Positions 41,479 to 49,739 of a DNA stretch of 53,622 bases are shown here, in pieces. This stretch comes from Candidatus Firestoneibacteriota bacterium (lineage in GTDB: Bacteria > Oederibacteriota > D2-FULL-39-29). The notes beneath the pieces were generated by a model. That model saw only the letters and a list, made by a program, of their open reading frames with translations. It was not told the DNA's origin and made no database searches. Within the stretch, counting starts at the first letter, position 1. Each line of letters opens with the position of its first letter. The translations under genes were made by a program, and so were the position numbers. The DNA is taken from assembly GCA_903891415.1 (NCBI GenBank), contig CAITEH010000006.1:1-53622 (forward strand), in the 5' to 3' direction.

Positions 41479-42378
41479 TTAAATCTCTATATAGTACTTT
41501 TCGGCAAAACTCACGGGATTATAGGAAAGTTTGGCCTTTCTCAATCCGGGTTCCCCTACATCCTGCTCGCGGTTAACAAATTCGTATTTTGAAAGCAGTT
41601 TTTCAGCCGTGAACTGGTTGATAGCCTGGTAAATTCCCTTGAATTCCGTATTGGCTTTTTCTACGTGCCCTACCGCAGTATTCCGGTTAAGCTCCTCCAG
41701 CAGTGTAAAGGCCTGCACCTTACCGTCAATAAGGATCGCGCCGCCAAAGAGCTTCCAGTGGGAAAAGTTCTTTAAAAGCTCGAGGACCATCCGGTCTTCC
41801 ACATTTTCCGATAATTTTGAACGGCAATCCCGCAAGTTACACCATTTTTCATGCAGTTCCAGGCATTCCGGGAGCAGCAGGGTGTCTAAGGCCCTGTATT
41901 CGTAATTGTAGCGCTTAACGAAATTGTTTACCAGATTCTTTTTGGCGTGGAATTTTTCGCCGGTCAGCTCTATCAGTTCTTTCACGCTGTAAATATAATC
42001 AAAATCATCCCTGTCCGCTACAGGTTTAAAACCGGCTCCTGCAAGCTCCATGGCCGTTGTTTTTGGAATAGCGCCTATGCGGCCGCTGCCAAATTTATCT
42101 TTAATATATTTCGCGCATGCAGCAAAAGTTTCTGCATTTTTGTGTTTTCCTATGGGTGAAACTAGCAGATCGTGGCCGTTGTAAAAACCCTTAAAGACCA
42201 GATTACCGTTCAATCTGGAAATAGAAAGTTTCAAGGATTCCCGGTAGCCGTAGATGAAGCCGATAGAGTGTTCCGAGATCTCCGGTTGTTCCGTTTTAAG
42301 TTCCTTGTTTATTTCGTCGTACAGGTCGCAGCAGATCCTGGAAAACTCAGGGAAGAGCGCTATCTTTCGTTCTGTCAT
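41479..42378 (-). CDS. DUF2156 / phosphatidylglycerol lysyltransferase-like C-terminal domain protein
   Basis: A 299-residue cytoplasmic protein with a double GNAT-like fold, as in the C-terminal domain of MprF-type enzymes but without the membrane part. Key segments are DRDDFDYIYSVKELIELTG, KKNLVNNFVKRY, and the end motif FVNREQDVGEPGLRKAKLSY. Such stand-alone proteins may transfer aminoacyl groups, but their substrate is unknown. AAAGGAT precedes the ATG. It is the middle of three minus-strand genes. Confidence 0.83.
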   Translation of the reverse strand: MTERKIALFPEFSRICCDLYDEINKELKTEQPEISEHSIGFIYGYRESLKLSISRLNGNLVFKGFYNGHDLLVSPIGKHKNAETFAACAKYIKDKFGSGRIGAIPKTTAMELAGAGFKPVADRDDFDYIYSVKELIELTGEKFHAKKNLVNNFVKRYNYEYRALDTLLLPECLELHEKWCNLRDCRSKLSENVEDRMVLELLKNFSHWKLFGGAILIDGKVQAFTLLEELNRNTAVGHVEKANTEFKGIYQAINQFTAEKLLSKYEFVNREQDVGEPGLRKAKLSYNPVSFAEKYYIEI

Positions 42379-42447
42379 AATATTTATCCTTTTCTTAACA
42401 GGTAAAGTACCGGCAAATTGCCCTCTTTGGCAGGAACAGCAATTCCG

Positions 42448-43341
42448 CTAGCCAATGGTCACGCAGTTCTTTCCGTTTTGTTTGCTTTTGTACATTAATT
42501 TGTCGGCCCGGTTGATTAGGGTTCTTGGAGTATCTTTATCTATTGCCAGGGTGGCCCCTATGGAAACTGTAATGTTTATGGGCTTATTCTCCACCAGTAC
42601 CATAGAAGTACTTACCAGCATGCGGAGTTTTTCTGAAATAAGCGCAAGCTCGGAATTCGTTATGTTTACGAGCAGGACCAAAAATTCTTCGCCTCCCCAG
42701 CGGCTTGTGTTATCGAAAGGCCTGATGTTTTTTGAAATAGTTTTAGCGACCATTTTTAATACAAGGTCTCCGTTTTCATGACCAAAAAGGTCGTTAACTT
42801 TTTTAAAATTATCGATGTCTATAAAAAGAAGCCCAAAGCCGATGCCGTACCTGATCTTTTCCTGGAGCCTGGAATTCAGGCTGTACTCGGCGTGCCTGCG
42901 GTTGCCTACCTCGGTTAAGACATCAAAATAAGCCATTCTTTTTAATTCCTCTATCCTGGCAGGGAAGGCCATTCTTTCCCTGAAGATCTCAACCGCTCCG
43001 ATAGTTTTGCCCGCAGCATCCTTGAAGGGAATGGTTTTTACATTGATAGGCACCCTGTAGCCTTCTTTATGGTGCAGGTAAATATCCTCGGTAATAGTGC
43101 AGTCTTTTTCAATTGATCTTTGTAAAGGGCACTTACCCAGGCAAAGATACTCGCCTGAATCATTAACATGCATAAGAATATTTTCCGAACAATGTTTTCC
43201 CGTTACTTCAGCCGAGGTGAAGCCGGTGATCAACTCAGCGCCTTTGTTCCAATAGGTAATAGCGCGGCCGGTGTCAACAAAGTATACCCCGTCTTCGATG
43301 GTATCCAGGAGATTTCTTAAAGATACGTCACTTATAGGCAT
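42448..43341 (-). CDS. PAS domain diguanylate cyclase
   Basis: A 297-residue regulatory protein. Residues about 6-120 are a PAS domain (LLDTIEDGVYFVDTGRAITY) with several cysteines (CLGKCPL...C) that might bind a cofactor. Residues about 125-297 are a GGDEF domain with the active motif RWGGEEF, which makes cyclic di-GMP. An RPFD five residues before GGEEF is an inhibitory I-site. The start at 43341 gives a standard PAS N-terminus; an earlier in-frame ATG at 43548 adds 69 unlikely residues. A TATATA lies six bases before this ATG, so its transcript may also be leaderless. Confidence 0.86.
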   Translation of the reverse strand: MPISDVSLRNLLDTIEDGVYFVDTGRAITYWNKGAELITGFTSAEVTGKHCSENILMHVNDSGEYLCLGKCPLQRSIEKDCTITEDIYLHHKEGYRVPINVKTIPFKDAAGKTIGAVEIFRERMAFPARIEELKRMAYFDVLTEVGNRRHAEYSLNSRLQEKIRYGIGFGLLFIDIDNFKKVNDLFGHENGDLVLKMVAKTISKNIRPFDNTSRWGGEEFLVLLVNITNSELALISEKLRMLVSTSMVLVENKPINITVSIGATLAIDKDTPRTLINRADKLMYKSKQNGKNCVTIG

Positions 43342-43561
43342 ATGATATATATACCATTTTTTACTTAAAAAGTAATGAAATTTGTTAAGCTCCGGATAAA
43401 CCCCGAAAATGCATACGAACCCTGATATTTTTTGCAGGTTTTTACAGGGAGCTTTGCCCTGTTCTTGATTAACTCCGGACAACATGTTAGAATCAAATAA
43501 ATAAAAATATCTTTGACCCCTTTTGCTTATAGCCCGCGGGTCCGGCATATAGGAGGTGGAA

Positions 43562-44350
43562 ATGGTCCAAAAGAATTCCGGTGGTTTATCTCAAAAAATG
43601 CCGGTGCTTTTCTTGGGGCACGGCTCTCCCCTGAATGCCATAGAAAATAATGAATTTGAAAAGGGCTGGGTAAAGATCGCGTCAGAGCTCCCCCGGCCCC
43701 GGGCCGTGCTTTGCGTATCCGCGCACTGGTACACGGAGAAAACATCCGTAACAAATATAAAAGCTCCCGGGACGATCCACGATTTTTATGGATTTCCTGA
43801 AGAACTAAATATCCTTGAATATAACGCTCCCGGAGCTCCGGAGCTGGCGAAGCAGATAAAGGAAATATTACAGAGCGTAAAGACCGGATTGGATAATACC
43901 CGGGGCCTTGATCATGGAACCTGGGTAGTTCTGCGCAGGATGTATCCAAAAGCCGATATACCTGTTGTCCAGTTAGCGATAGATTCCACGCTGAGCCCGA
44001 AGAGACAGTTTGAACTGGGACGGGAGCTGGCAGTATTAAGAAAAAAAGGCGTCCTGATCATCGGGAGCGGAAATGTTGTTCATAACCTGATGCTTATGGA
44101 TATGGATTCCGGGCCTTTTTCCTGGGCCGTGGAATTTGACAGTTTTGTAAAACAAAGCCTTGTTAACGGGGATACCCGGGCCCTTATCAACATTGAAAAG
44201 CACAGGGATTTTTCCCGCGCTCATCCGACCACGGAACATTATCCTCCGCTCCTTTATGCACTCGGCGCAGCAGAAGGTGAAAAGCCTTATTTTTCCGTTG
44301 AAAAGATATTTGCCGGCTCGCTCTCGATGAGATGCGTAGTTTGGAAGTAA
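43562..44350 (+). CDS. ygiD: LigB-type extradiol dioxygenase (YgiD / 4,5-DOPA dioxygenase family)
   Basis: A 262-residue class III extradiol ring-cleavage dioxygenase family protein. The metal-site motifs LGHGSPLNAIENNEF, SAHWYTE, LDHGTWVVLRRMYP and SGNVVHNL are all intact. AGGAGGTGGAA precedes the ATG at 43562; a GTG six bases earlier lies inside this ribosome binding site. Oxygen-dependent chemistry would be odd in a strict anaerobe; the physiological reaction of YgiD homologues is uncertain. Confidence 0.9.
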   Translation: MVQKNSGGLSQKMPVLFLGHGSPLNAIENNEFEKGWVKIASELPRPRAVLCVSAHWYTEKTSVTNIKAPGTIHDFYGFPEELNILEYNAPGAPELAKQIKEILQSVKTGLDNTRGLDHGTWVVLRRMYPKADIPVVQLAIDSTLSPKRQFELGRELAVLRKKGVLIIGSGNVVHNLMLMDMDSGPFSWAVEFDSFVKQSLVNGDTRALINIEKHRDFSRAHPTTEHYPPLLYALGAAEGEKPYFSVEKIFAGSLSMRCVVWK

Positions 44351-44464
44351 AATATATAGCAATGGATAATTAATACTGAATGATAAGCGAATCAGATTGC
44401 GCTATAAGTTACTGAATTTGCTGAGATATTTTTAAGATACACACTAAAATGTAAGGAGGTTACA

Positions 44465-45682
44465 ATGAAATCAGATCATCCCCGAACTATGCATCGCAAG
44501 AACTATGCCCCGGGCCATGAGATCACGGCGTACGGAATAAGAAAAATAATTATGCAGCTGGTCCTTGTGTTCATTGCGCTAGGCCTGGCGGGTTTGGGCG
44601 CGTGTGCGCTGAACGCTGATGACCAGACGTTGACTCCAACCAGTATTTTTAAAGCCAAAGATTTTCCCGATCCTGAACCCGGAAAGCCGGCCTGGAAAGG
44701 CGATGGGTGGTCTTCCGGGATCTGCGTTTTCGACAAGTGGGTGTACACGGTCAGTTCGGCCGGGTACGTCCTGCAGTTCAAGCGCGACCTAAACACGGCA
44801 AAAATGGAATACATTGGCGCTACAGCATTTGGCTTCACGCCGGATCCAACCAGCGGCATAATGAATGCCTTCACCCGCAAACTAGCAAACGGCAATATGC
44901 TGTTATACTTCGTATTCGGCAATCATGGCCCCCACGAACTGGTTTGGTACACACTTGATAAACAGACAGGTAAGCCGGCCTTTAAAGGCAAACAGGCGCC
45001 TGTGGCCTCACACACATTTTGGAGTTATCAATATGTCTCCTCGGTGGATCGGATCTACGGCGCATTCACGCGGGCAGAGAAGGGACCGGTGGCGGCGTGG
45101 CATTTCGACGAAAAAGGCGCCGTAGTTCAGGATGGGCGCATAGCAACGAACGGGCTATCGCTTTACGGCTGGATGGTCGCATCACCCGATGGACGCAATT
45201 TTTATCATGTGAACTTGAAAGATAAAACAGTGGATGCCTACACCTGTGATGTTAAAACCGGTGCTTTGGCATATCTTGCTCCGGCAGGGGAAGCGATAGG
45301 TGATGATTATCTCGCGCCTGTCACTCCGGATGGCCGTCACGTTTATGCCTTCGGCAAGAAATTAACCATTTTTGAGCGAGATCCGGAGAATGGGAAACTG
45401 AAGGTGGTCTCCGGCGGCAATGCCGACCCGAAGTTCCTGGGACTAAGAGGCTGCCAGTATGCAATTTCTCACTTCTGGTTTGCCTTTAGCGCGGATGGTA
45501 AAAAAGGCGCTTTTACCGCGGCTAAGGGTTTGACAGGATTCTTCACGCGCAATCCGGTAACGGGCATGTTGACGGTTGGGGCGACTGCGCCTGCCAGTTT
45601 GCTGGGCGCAGCGCGCTTGACAATGGACCCCGCGTCCGGCCATTTGTTCACAGTCGGTGAGAATATTGCCTCGTTCAAATAG
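44465..45682 (+). CDS. exported beta-propeller protein (lactonase-like)
   Basis: A 405-residue protein with a long N-region and a hydrophobic helix ending in LAGLGAC (about 30-48), so probably a lipoprotein. The rest is made of repeated blades with patterns SPDGRNFYHVNLKDKTVDAY and TPDGRHVYAFGKKLTIFER, as in seven-bladed 6-phosphogluconolactonase-type propellers. No catalytic assignment can be made. Codon use (more CGC and GGC, fewer AAA-rich stretches) looks unlike the neighbours, so recent transfer is possible. TAAGGAGG lies before the ATG. Confidence 0.75.
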   Translation: MKSDHPRTMHRKNYAPGHEITAYGIRKIIMQLVLVFIALGLAGLGACALNADDQTLTPTSIFKAKDFPDPEPGKPAWKGDGWSSGICVFDKWVYTVSSAGYVLQFKRDLNTAKMEYIGATAFGFTPDPTSGIMNAFTRKLANGNMLLYFVFGNHGPHELVWYTLDKQTGKPAFKGKQAPVASHTFWSYQYVSSVDRIYGAFTRAEKGPVAAWHFDEKGAVVQDGRIATNGLSLYGWMVASPDGRNFYHVNLKDKTVDAYTCDVKTGALAYLAPAGEAIGDDYLAPVTPDGRHVYAFGKKLTIFERDPENGKLKVVSGGNADPKFLGLRGCQYAISHFWFAFSADGKKGAFTAAKGLTGFFTRNPVTGMLTVGATAPASLLGAARLTMDPASGHLFTVGENIASFK

Positions 45683-45838
45683 GAGTACCGGTTCAAGCGG
45701 CGGCGCAAACCATGGAGCCCGCACTCCGGCTTTGTATGTTAGGGAAAACGATATATGCCGGAGCGCGTTCGATAAGATGAAGGATTTTGGGGAAATAGCA
45801 GAAGTGAAAAGCCAAAAGGCCGGGAACTTGAACTTTTT

Positions 45839-45868
45839 TTGCATCACTTCCCCGCGTTTTGATATAAT
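45839..45868 (+). promoter_or_regulatory. promoter of FAH-family gene, leaderless arrangement
   Basis: A perfect TATAAT at 45863-45868 with TTGCAT at 45839-45844 (18-base spacing). The ATG at 45875 begins six bases after the -10 box, where transcription is expected to start. No ribosome binding site fits. Confidence 0.6.
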
Positions 45869-45874
45869 AATTGT

Positions 45875-46792
45875 ATGAAAATATTCTCTTATGAACTAAA
45901 TAGTAAAGCGATACTTGGTTTACAAACCGGGGGAAAAAACTACTGCCTGACCGGATTACTTCGGGCTTACTATTTTCAGAGCGGAAAGATATTGCCCGGG
46001 GAAATCGACCTGGTGTCTTTGCTTGGAGCGGAGTTGCTTGACCTGAAAGTCCTTGCGGCAGCTGTAAAATGGGCCGGGGATAAAAAAATACTTGGCCGGT
46101 ATCTGCTTAAAGACAATTTAAAATTCCTGCTTCCGATAAAACCGGGGAAGATAATAGCCCTCGGGAGAAATTTCGCGGAACACGCCAAAGAGCAGGGCGC
46201 GCCGGTGCCGGCCGAGCCCATAATTTTTGAAAAAGCAAACTCTTCCGTCATTGGCCCCGGCCAGCCGGTCCGTTATCCTTTCTTTATGAAAAAAGAATAC
46301 GGCAAAGAGGCCAGGGTGGACCACGAAGTCGAGCTTGCCATTGTTATCGGTAAGACCGCGTCAAAAGTAAAAGCAAGGGCAGCTATGGAATATGTTTTTG
46401 GCTACACCATTCTCAATGACATGACCGCGAGAAATATCCAGGCGCAGGATTTCAAAAAAAACCAGCCCTGGTTCCGGTCAAAGAGTATCGACACCTTCTG
46501 CCCGCTGGGCCCCTGGATAGTTACAAAGGATGAGGTCAGGAACGCGAACAATTTAAAACTTGAACTTCGGGTAAACGGGGTTGTTAAGCAGAAAGATTCT
46601 ACCGGAACTTTTATTTTCAAGATCCCGGAGATGCTTGAATATATAACAAAATACCTGACACTTTTTCCCGGGGATATTATCTCGACCGGCACTCCTGACG
46701 GGATCCGGCCGGTAAACCCGGGGGACATCATGGAAGCAGAGATAGAAGGAATAGGGATATTGCGGAATAGAATAGTTAAAGAGCGTTTATAA
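45875..46792 (+). CDS. fumarylacetoacetate hydrolase family protein
   Basis: A 305-residue enzyme of the FAH superfamily (hydratases, decarboxylases, acylpyruvate hydrolases). The N-terminal 75 residues are variable. The core has IALGRNFAEHAKEQGAP, ARVDHEVELAIVIGK (metal-binding Glu pair), GYTILNDMTARNIQ, and STGTPDGIRPVNPGD near the end. The usual acidic metal triad is present. The mRNA appears to be leaderless. Confidence 0.89.
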   Translation: MKIFSYELNSKAILGLQTGGKNYCLTGLLRAYYFQSGKILPGEIDLVSLLGAELLDLKVLAAAVKWAGDKKILGRYLLKDNLKFLLPIKPGKIIALGRNFAEHAKEQGAPVPAEPIIFEKANSSVIGPGQPVRYPFFMKKEYGKEARVDHEVELAIVIGKTASKVKARAAMEYVFGYTILNDMTARNIQAQDFKKNQPWFRSKSIDTFCPLGPWIVTKDEVRNANNLKLELRVNGVVKQKDSTGTFIFKIPEMLEYITKYLTLFPGDIISTGTPDGIRPVNPGDIMEAEIEGIGILRNRIVKERL

Positions 46793-46899
46793 GGTTCATA
46801 ATGTTTGTAAAGTTTTTAAGGTTTTAGATTAAGGAGTTATATCAATTTAAATACTACATTAGTGTAAAACATTATAAACTTTATTAACCTTATCTCGCT

Positions 46900-46930
46900 T
46901 TGTCAACGAATGTTGACAAGGATATATAAT
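46900..46930 (+). promoter_or_regulatory. inverted-repeat operator and -10 box before CoA-binding protein gene
   Basis: TTGTCAAC (46900-46907), four bases, GTTGACAA (46912-46919) form a perfect 20-base inverted repeat. A perfect TATAAT follows at 46925-46930. The repeat covers the -35 zone, the normal place for a repressor. The regulator is not identified. Confidence 0.6.
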
Positions 46931-46972
46931 TCCTGGCGAGAAAAGCTTTGCTTATGAACTGTGAGGACATTC

Positions 46973-47353
46973 ATGGACGAAAAACTTATCGAAGAATTTA
47001 TGAAGCAAAAGACCTTTGCCGTTGTCGGAGCGTCTTCAAATCCGGAAAAATACGGTCATACAATAACAAAAAATCTACTGGACCGCGGCTACACCGTGTA
47101 TCCCGTTAATCCGCGGCTGGAGCAGCTGCATGGCGTGAAATGTTACAGATCGCTTTCTGAGCTTCCGGTAAAAGTAGACGTGGTGGATATAGTTGTTCCT
47201 CCAAAAATAACCGGAGAAACGGTGAAGGAATGCCTGAAACTCGGGCTTACCCGCGTGTGGATGCAGCCCGGAGCGGAGAGCGCTGAAGCTGTTGAGTTTT
47301 GCAATAAGAACGGTATTAAAGTAATCCACGGCGCCTGCGTCATGATGCATTAA
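46973..47353 (+). CDS. CoA-binding domain protein (YccU type)
   Basis: A 126-residue Rossmann-fold protein of the CoA-binding family. The nucleotide loop FAVVGASSNPEKYGHTITKNL is near residue 16, followed by VYPVNP and VDIVVPPK. A conserved Cys and His lie at the end (HGACVMMH). The ATG at 46973 has GAGG upstream; a GTG at 46961 is the alternative. The function of stand-alone members is not well defined. Confidence 0.85.
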   Translation: MDEKLIEEFMKQKTFAVVGASSNPEKYGHTITKNLLDRGYTVYPVNPRLEQLHGVKCYRSLSELPVKVDVVDIVVPPKITGETVKECLKLGLTRVWMQPGAESAEAVEFCNKNGIKVIHGACVMMH

Positions 47354-47355
47354 TA

Positions 47356-47475
47356 CCAATAAACAATAACTAATATCTGATAACTGATTGCTAATTATAT
47401 GGTTTGTTCCGGCATAGCCGGAGAGCGGATACTGCCTAAATTAGTTATCCGCTGTCAGTAATCAGCAATTCTCAG
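47356..47475 (+). repeat. opposed heptameric repeats around two hairpins
   Basis: Left heptamers CCAATAA, ACAATAA, CTAATAT, CTGATAA, CTGATTG, CTAATTA run from 47356. Right heptamers TTAGTTA, TCCGCTG, TCAGTAA, TCAGCAA, TTCTCAG (47441-47475) are in the opposite sense. Between them are CCGGC-ATA-GCCGG (47409-47421) and GCGGATA (47425) against TATCCGC (47446). It fills the gap before nadE. Confidence 0.65.
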
Positions 47476-47483
47476 GAGTTATT

Positions 47484-49103
47484 ATGCGGCTGTCTGTCTG
47501 TCAGATAAATACCACTGTAGGGGATTTTGCGGGAAACGCCGCCAAAGTCAAAAATTTTATTGAAAAAGCTAAGGCCTTAAAGGCCGATCTTGCTATTTTT
47601 CCGGAGCTTGCCATAACCGGCTACCCGCCTGAGGACCTCCTCCTTAAACAAAAATTCGTTGAGGATAACCTGAAAACTTTCAAAGAGATAACCGCGTTTG
47701 CTAAGGGTATTTCTGTGATTATCGGTTTTGTTGATAAAGCAGGAAAAGATATTTTTAATGCGGCTGCTTTGATAAATGACGGCTCTATTGTAAAAGGCAT
47801 CTATCATAAGATGAACCTGCCTAATTACGGGGTCTTTGATGAAAAAAGATATTTTAAGCAGGGAGAAAGGCCTTTTGTAACGGAAGTAAAAGGCGTAAAA
47901 ATAGGCATCAATATATGTGAGGATATCTGGCTGGAGGAAGGCCCGGTAAAAGCGGAAGCTTCTTCCGGGGCGCAGGTGATTATCACAATAAACGCGTCGC
48001 CCTACCATGCCGGCAAAGTTAAAGAAAGAGAAAAAGTCATTCAAAAGCAGGCGAAAGATAACGGAGTCTATATTATATACGCGAATATGGTCGGCGGCCA
48101 GGATGAACTGGTTTTTGACGGTTATTCAATGGTGGTGGATAGAGCCGGAAAGATCCTGACCCACGCGGAAGGCTTTAAGGAAGAACTGCTGGTTGTTGAT
48201 ATTCCTTTTGGTGTAAAGGAAGAGAAACCGGGGATACCTGAAAAAAGATCAAAGATACTTCCTCTGGCAGAGGAAGTCTATACCGCGCTTACGCTCGGGA
48301 CGCGGGACTATATTTTAAAGACCGGCTTTAAACAGGTCGTTATAGGCCTTTCCGGCGGTATTGACTCGGCAATAGTCGCGGCCATAGCCGTTGATGCTCT
48401 GGGCAGGGAAAATGTCACCGGGATTTTTATGCCGACCAGGTACTCTTCAAAGGCCTCAAGAGAGGACGCGGAAGGCCTGGCAAAAAATTTGGGCATTAAT
48501 TTCAAAATTATTCCCATAGAAGATATTTTTCAACAGTATCTGGAACTTTTAACGCCATTTTTTGAAGGCAGAAAACCTGATACCACCGAGGAAAATCTCC
48601 AGGCAAGGATCCGGGGTAATATTATGATGGCCTTATCAAATAAATTTAACCGGATAGTTTTGACCACCGGGAACAAATCAGAGATGAGTACCGGCTACGC
48701 GACCCTGTACGGAGATATGGCCGGAGGGTTCGCGGTGATCAAGGATGTCCCTAAGATGCTGGTATATAAAATAGCAAAGTACAGAAATTCTCTCTCACCG
48801 GTCATCCCGGAAAACATACTTCTTAAGGCCCCGACGGCGGAGCTCCGGGACAACCAGAAGGACTCGGATTCTCTTCCGGAGTATTCTGAACTTGATCCTA
48901 TCTTAAAATTATATATTGAAGAGGATCTTGATTGCCGGCAGATAAAAGAAAAAGGTTACAAACCGGAAACTGTCATGAAAGTCGCCCGCCTTGTTGACCT
49001 GAGCGAATACAAGCGCCGCCAGTCTCCCCCCGGAGTAAAGATAACCCCCAAAGCCTTCGGCCGGGACAGACGAATGCCAATTTCCAGTAAATACCTGGGA
49101 TAG
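47484..49103 (+). CDS. nadE: glutamine-dependent NAD+ synthetase
   Basis: A 539-residue two-domain enzyme making NAD+ from deamido-NAD+, ATP and glutamine. The N-terminal nitrilase-like glutaminase domain has the Glu in FPELAITGYPPEDLL, the Lys in YHKMNLPNYGVFDEKRYF and the Cys in GINICEDIW. The C-terminal synthetase domain has the ATP loop GLSGGIDSAIVAAIA near 288 and ends with the usual RRMPISSKYLG. All catalytic residues are present. Length is normal. Confidence 0.96.
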   Translation: MRLSVCQINTTVGDFAGNAAKVKNFIEKAKALKADLAIFPELAITGYPPEDLLLKQKFVEDNLKTFKEITAFAKGISVIIGFVDKAGKDIFNAAALINDGSIVKGIYHKMNLPNYGVFDEKRYFKQGERPFVTEVKGVKIGINICEDIWLEEGPVKAEASSGAQVIITINASPYHAGKVKEREKVIQKQAKDNGVYIIYANMVGGQDELVFDGYSMVVDRAGKILTHAEGFKEELLVVDIPFGVKEEKPGIPEKRSKILPLAEEVYTALTLGTRDYILKTGFKQVVIGLSGGIDSAIVAAIAVDALGRENVTGIFMPTRYSSKASREDAEGLAKNLGINFKIIPIEDIFQQYLELLTPFFEGRKPDTTEENLQARIRGNIMMALSNKFNRIVLTTGNKSEMSTGYATLYGDMAGGFAVIKDVPKMLVYKIAKYRNSLSPVIPENILLKAPTAELRDNQKDSDSLPEYSELDPILKLYIEEDLDCRQIKEKGYKPETVMKVARLVDLSEYKRRQSPPGVKITPKAFGRDRRMPISSKYLG

Positions 49104-49110
49104 TATGATC

Positions 49111-49145
49111 AAATTCGAAGATTCAAATTCAAAACTCGAAACAAA
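49111..49145 (+). repeat. heptameric repeat, AAATTCG type
   Basis: Five 7-mers AAATTCG, AAGATTC, AAATTCA, AAACTCG, AAACAAA run without gap just after nadE. The rest of the 208-base gap to the next gene shows no clear signal. Confidence 0.6.
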
Positions 49146-49311
49146 ATAGTTAACGTATTATATTTTAAAAAGCTATTATCTGTGCCGGCTCATTTCTATA
49201 TGTGTTATCAGCCAAAATTCCAAAATATTTCTTTATGATTTTGGCATAAACCTTTTGCCTGTTCTCCCGTCAAAGAGATGTAAGTTAAAATTACAGGAGG
49301 ATGCCGTAAAT

Positions 49312-49704
49312 ATGAAAAAAATAAAGATTTTGATCGGAGCAGTAGTTGCGCTGGGGATAATTATAGCCGGCGGTTCTTTGTATGGCGCGGAAGGCGGTGG
49401 AAAAGCCAAGGGCTGCCCGGAAGCTAAGGCCCTGAAAGTCAAGATCAAGGAGAAAAAGGAAGAACTGAAATTATTAAAAGATAAGATCAAAGCAGTCCGG
49501 GGAGAAAAAACAAAGAAAGGAAAGAAAAAGGGTGAAAAAGGAAAATTAACGAAGGAGCAAAAGGCCGCAAAGCTTGAAAAGTTAAAAGCAAAGAACCCCG
49601 AGCTGTACAAGTTAATTTCGGAAAAGATAGTACTGCGCAAAGACATTAAGGCACTGAAAGATGAGTTGAAGACAGTTAAAGCCGCCTGCAAGGGAAAGAA
49701 GTAA
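49312..49704 (+). CDS. small secreted Lys-rich helical protein
   Basis: A 130-residue protein from the ATG at 49312, with ACAGGAGG upstream; an earlier ATG at 49255 lies before this ribosome binding site and is rejected. A signal peptide or anchor is at about 5-25 (IGAVVALGIIIAGGSLYGAE). The mature part is very rich in Lys and Glu, with two coiled-coil stretches separated by a KKGKKKGEKGK linker and single Cys residues near both ends (GCPEAK and AACKGKK), possibly forming a disulfide hairpin. No family recognised. Confidence 0.65.
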   Translation: MKKIKILIGAVVALGIIIAGGSLYGAEGGGKAKGCPEAKALKVKIKEKKEELKLLKDKIKAVRGEKTKKGKKKGEKGKLTKEQKAAKLEKLKAKNPELYKLISEKIVLRKDIKALKDELKTVKAACKGKK

Positions 49705-49739
49705 AGAACAAGCACGGATAAGGCCGGTAGAGCTGTTTT

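Noticed and set aside
43342..43548. N-terminal 69-residue extension of the PAS-GGDEF protein
   Set aside because: The stretch has no domain-like pattern, is AT-rich like a promoter region, and the PAS domain starts properly at 43341.
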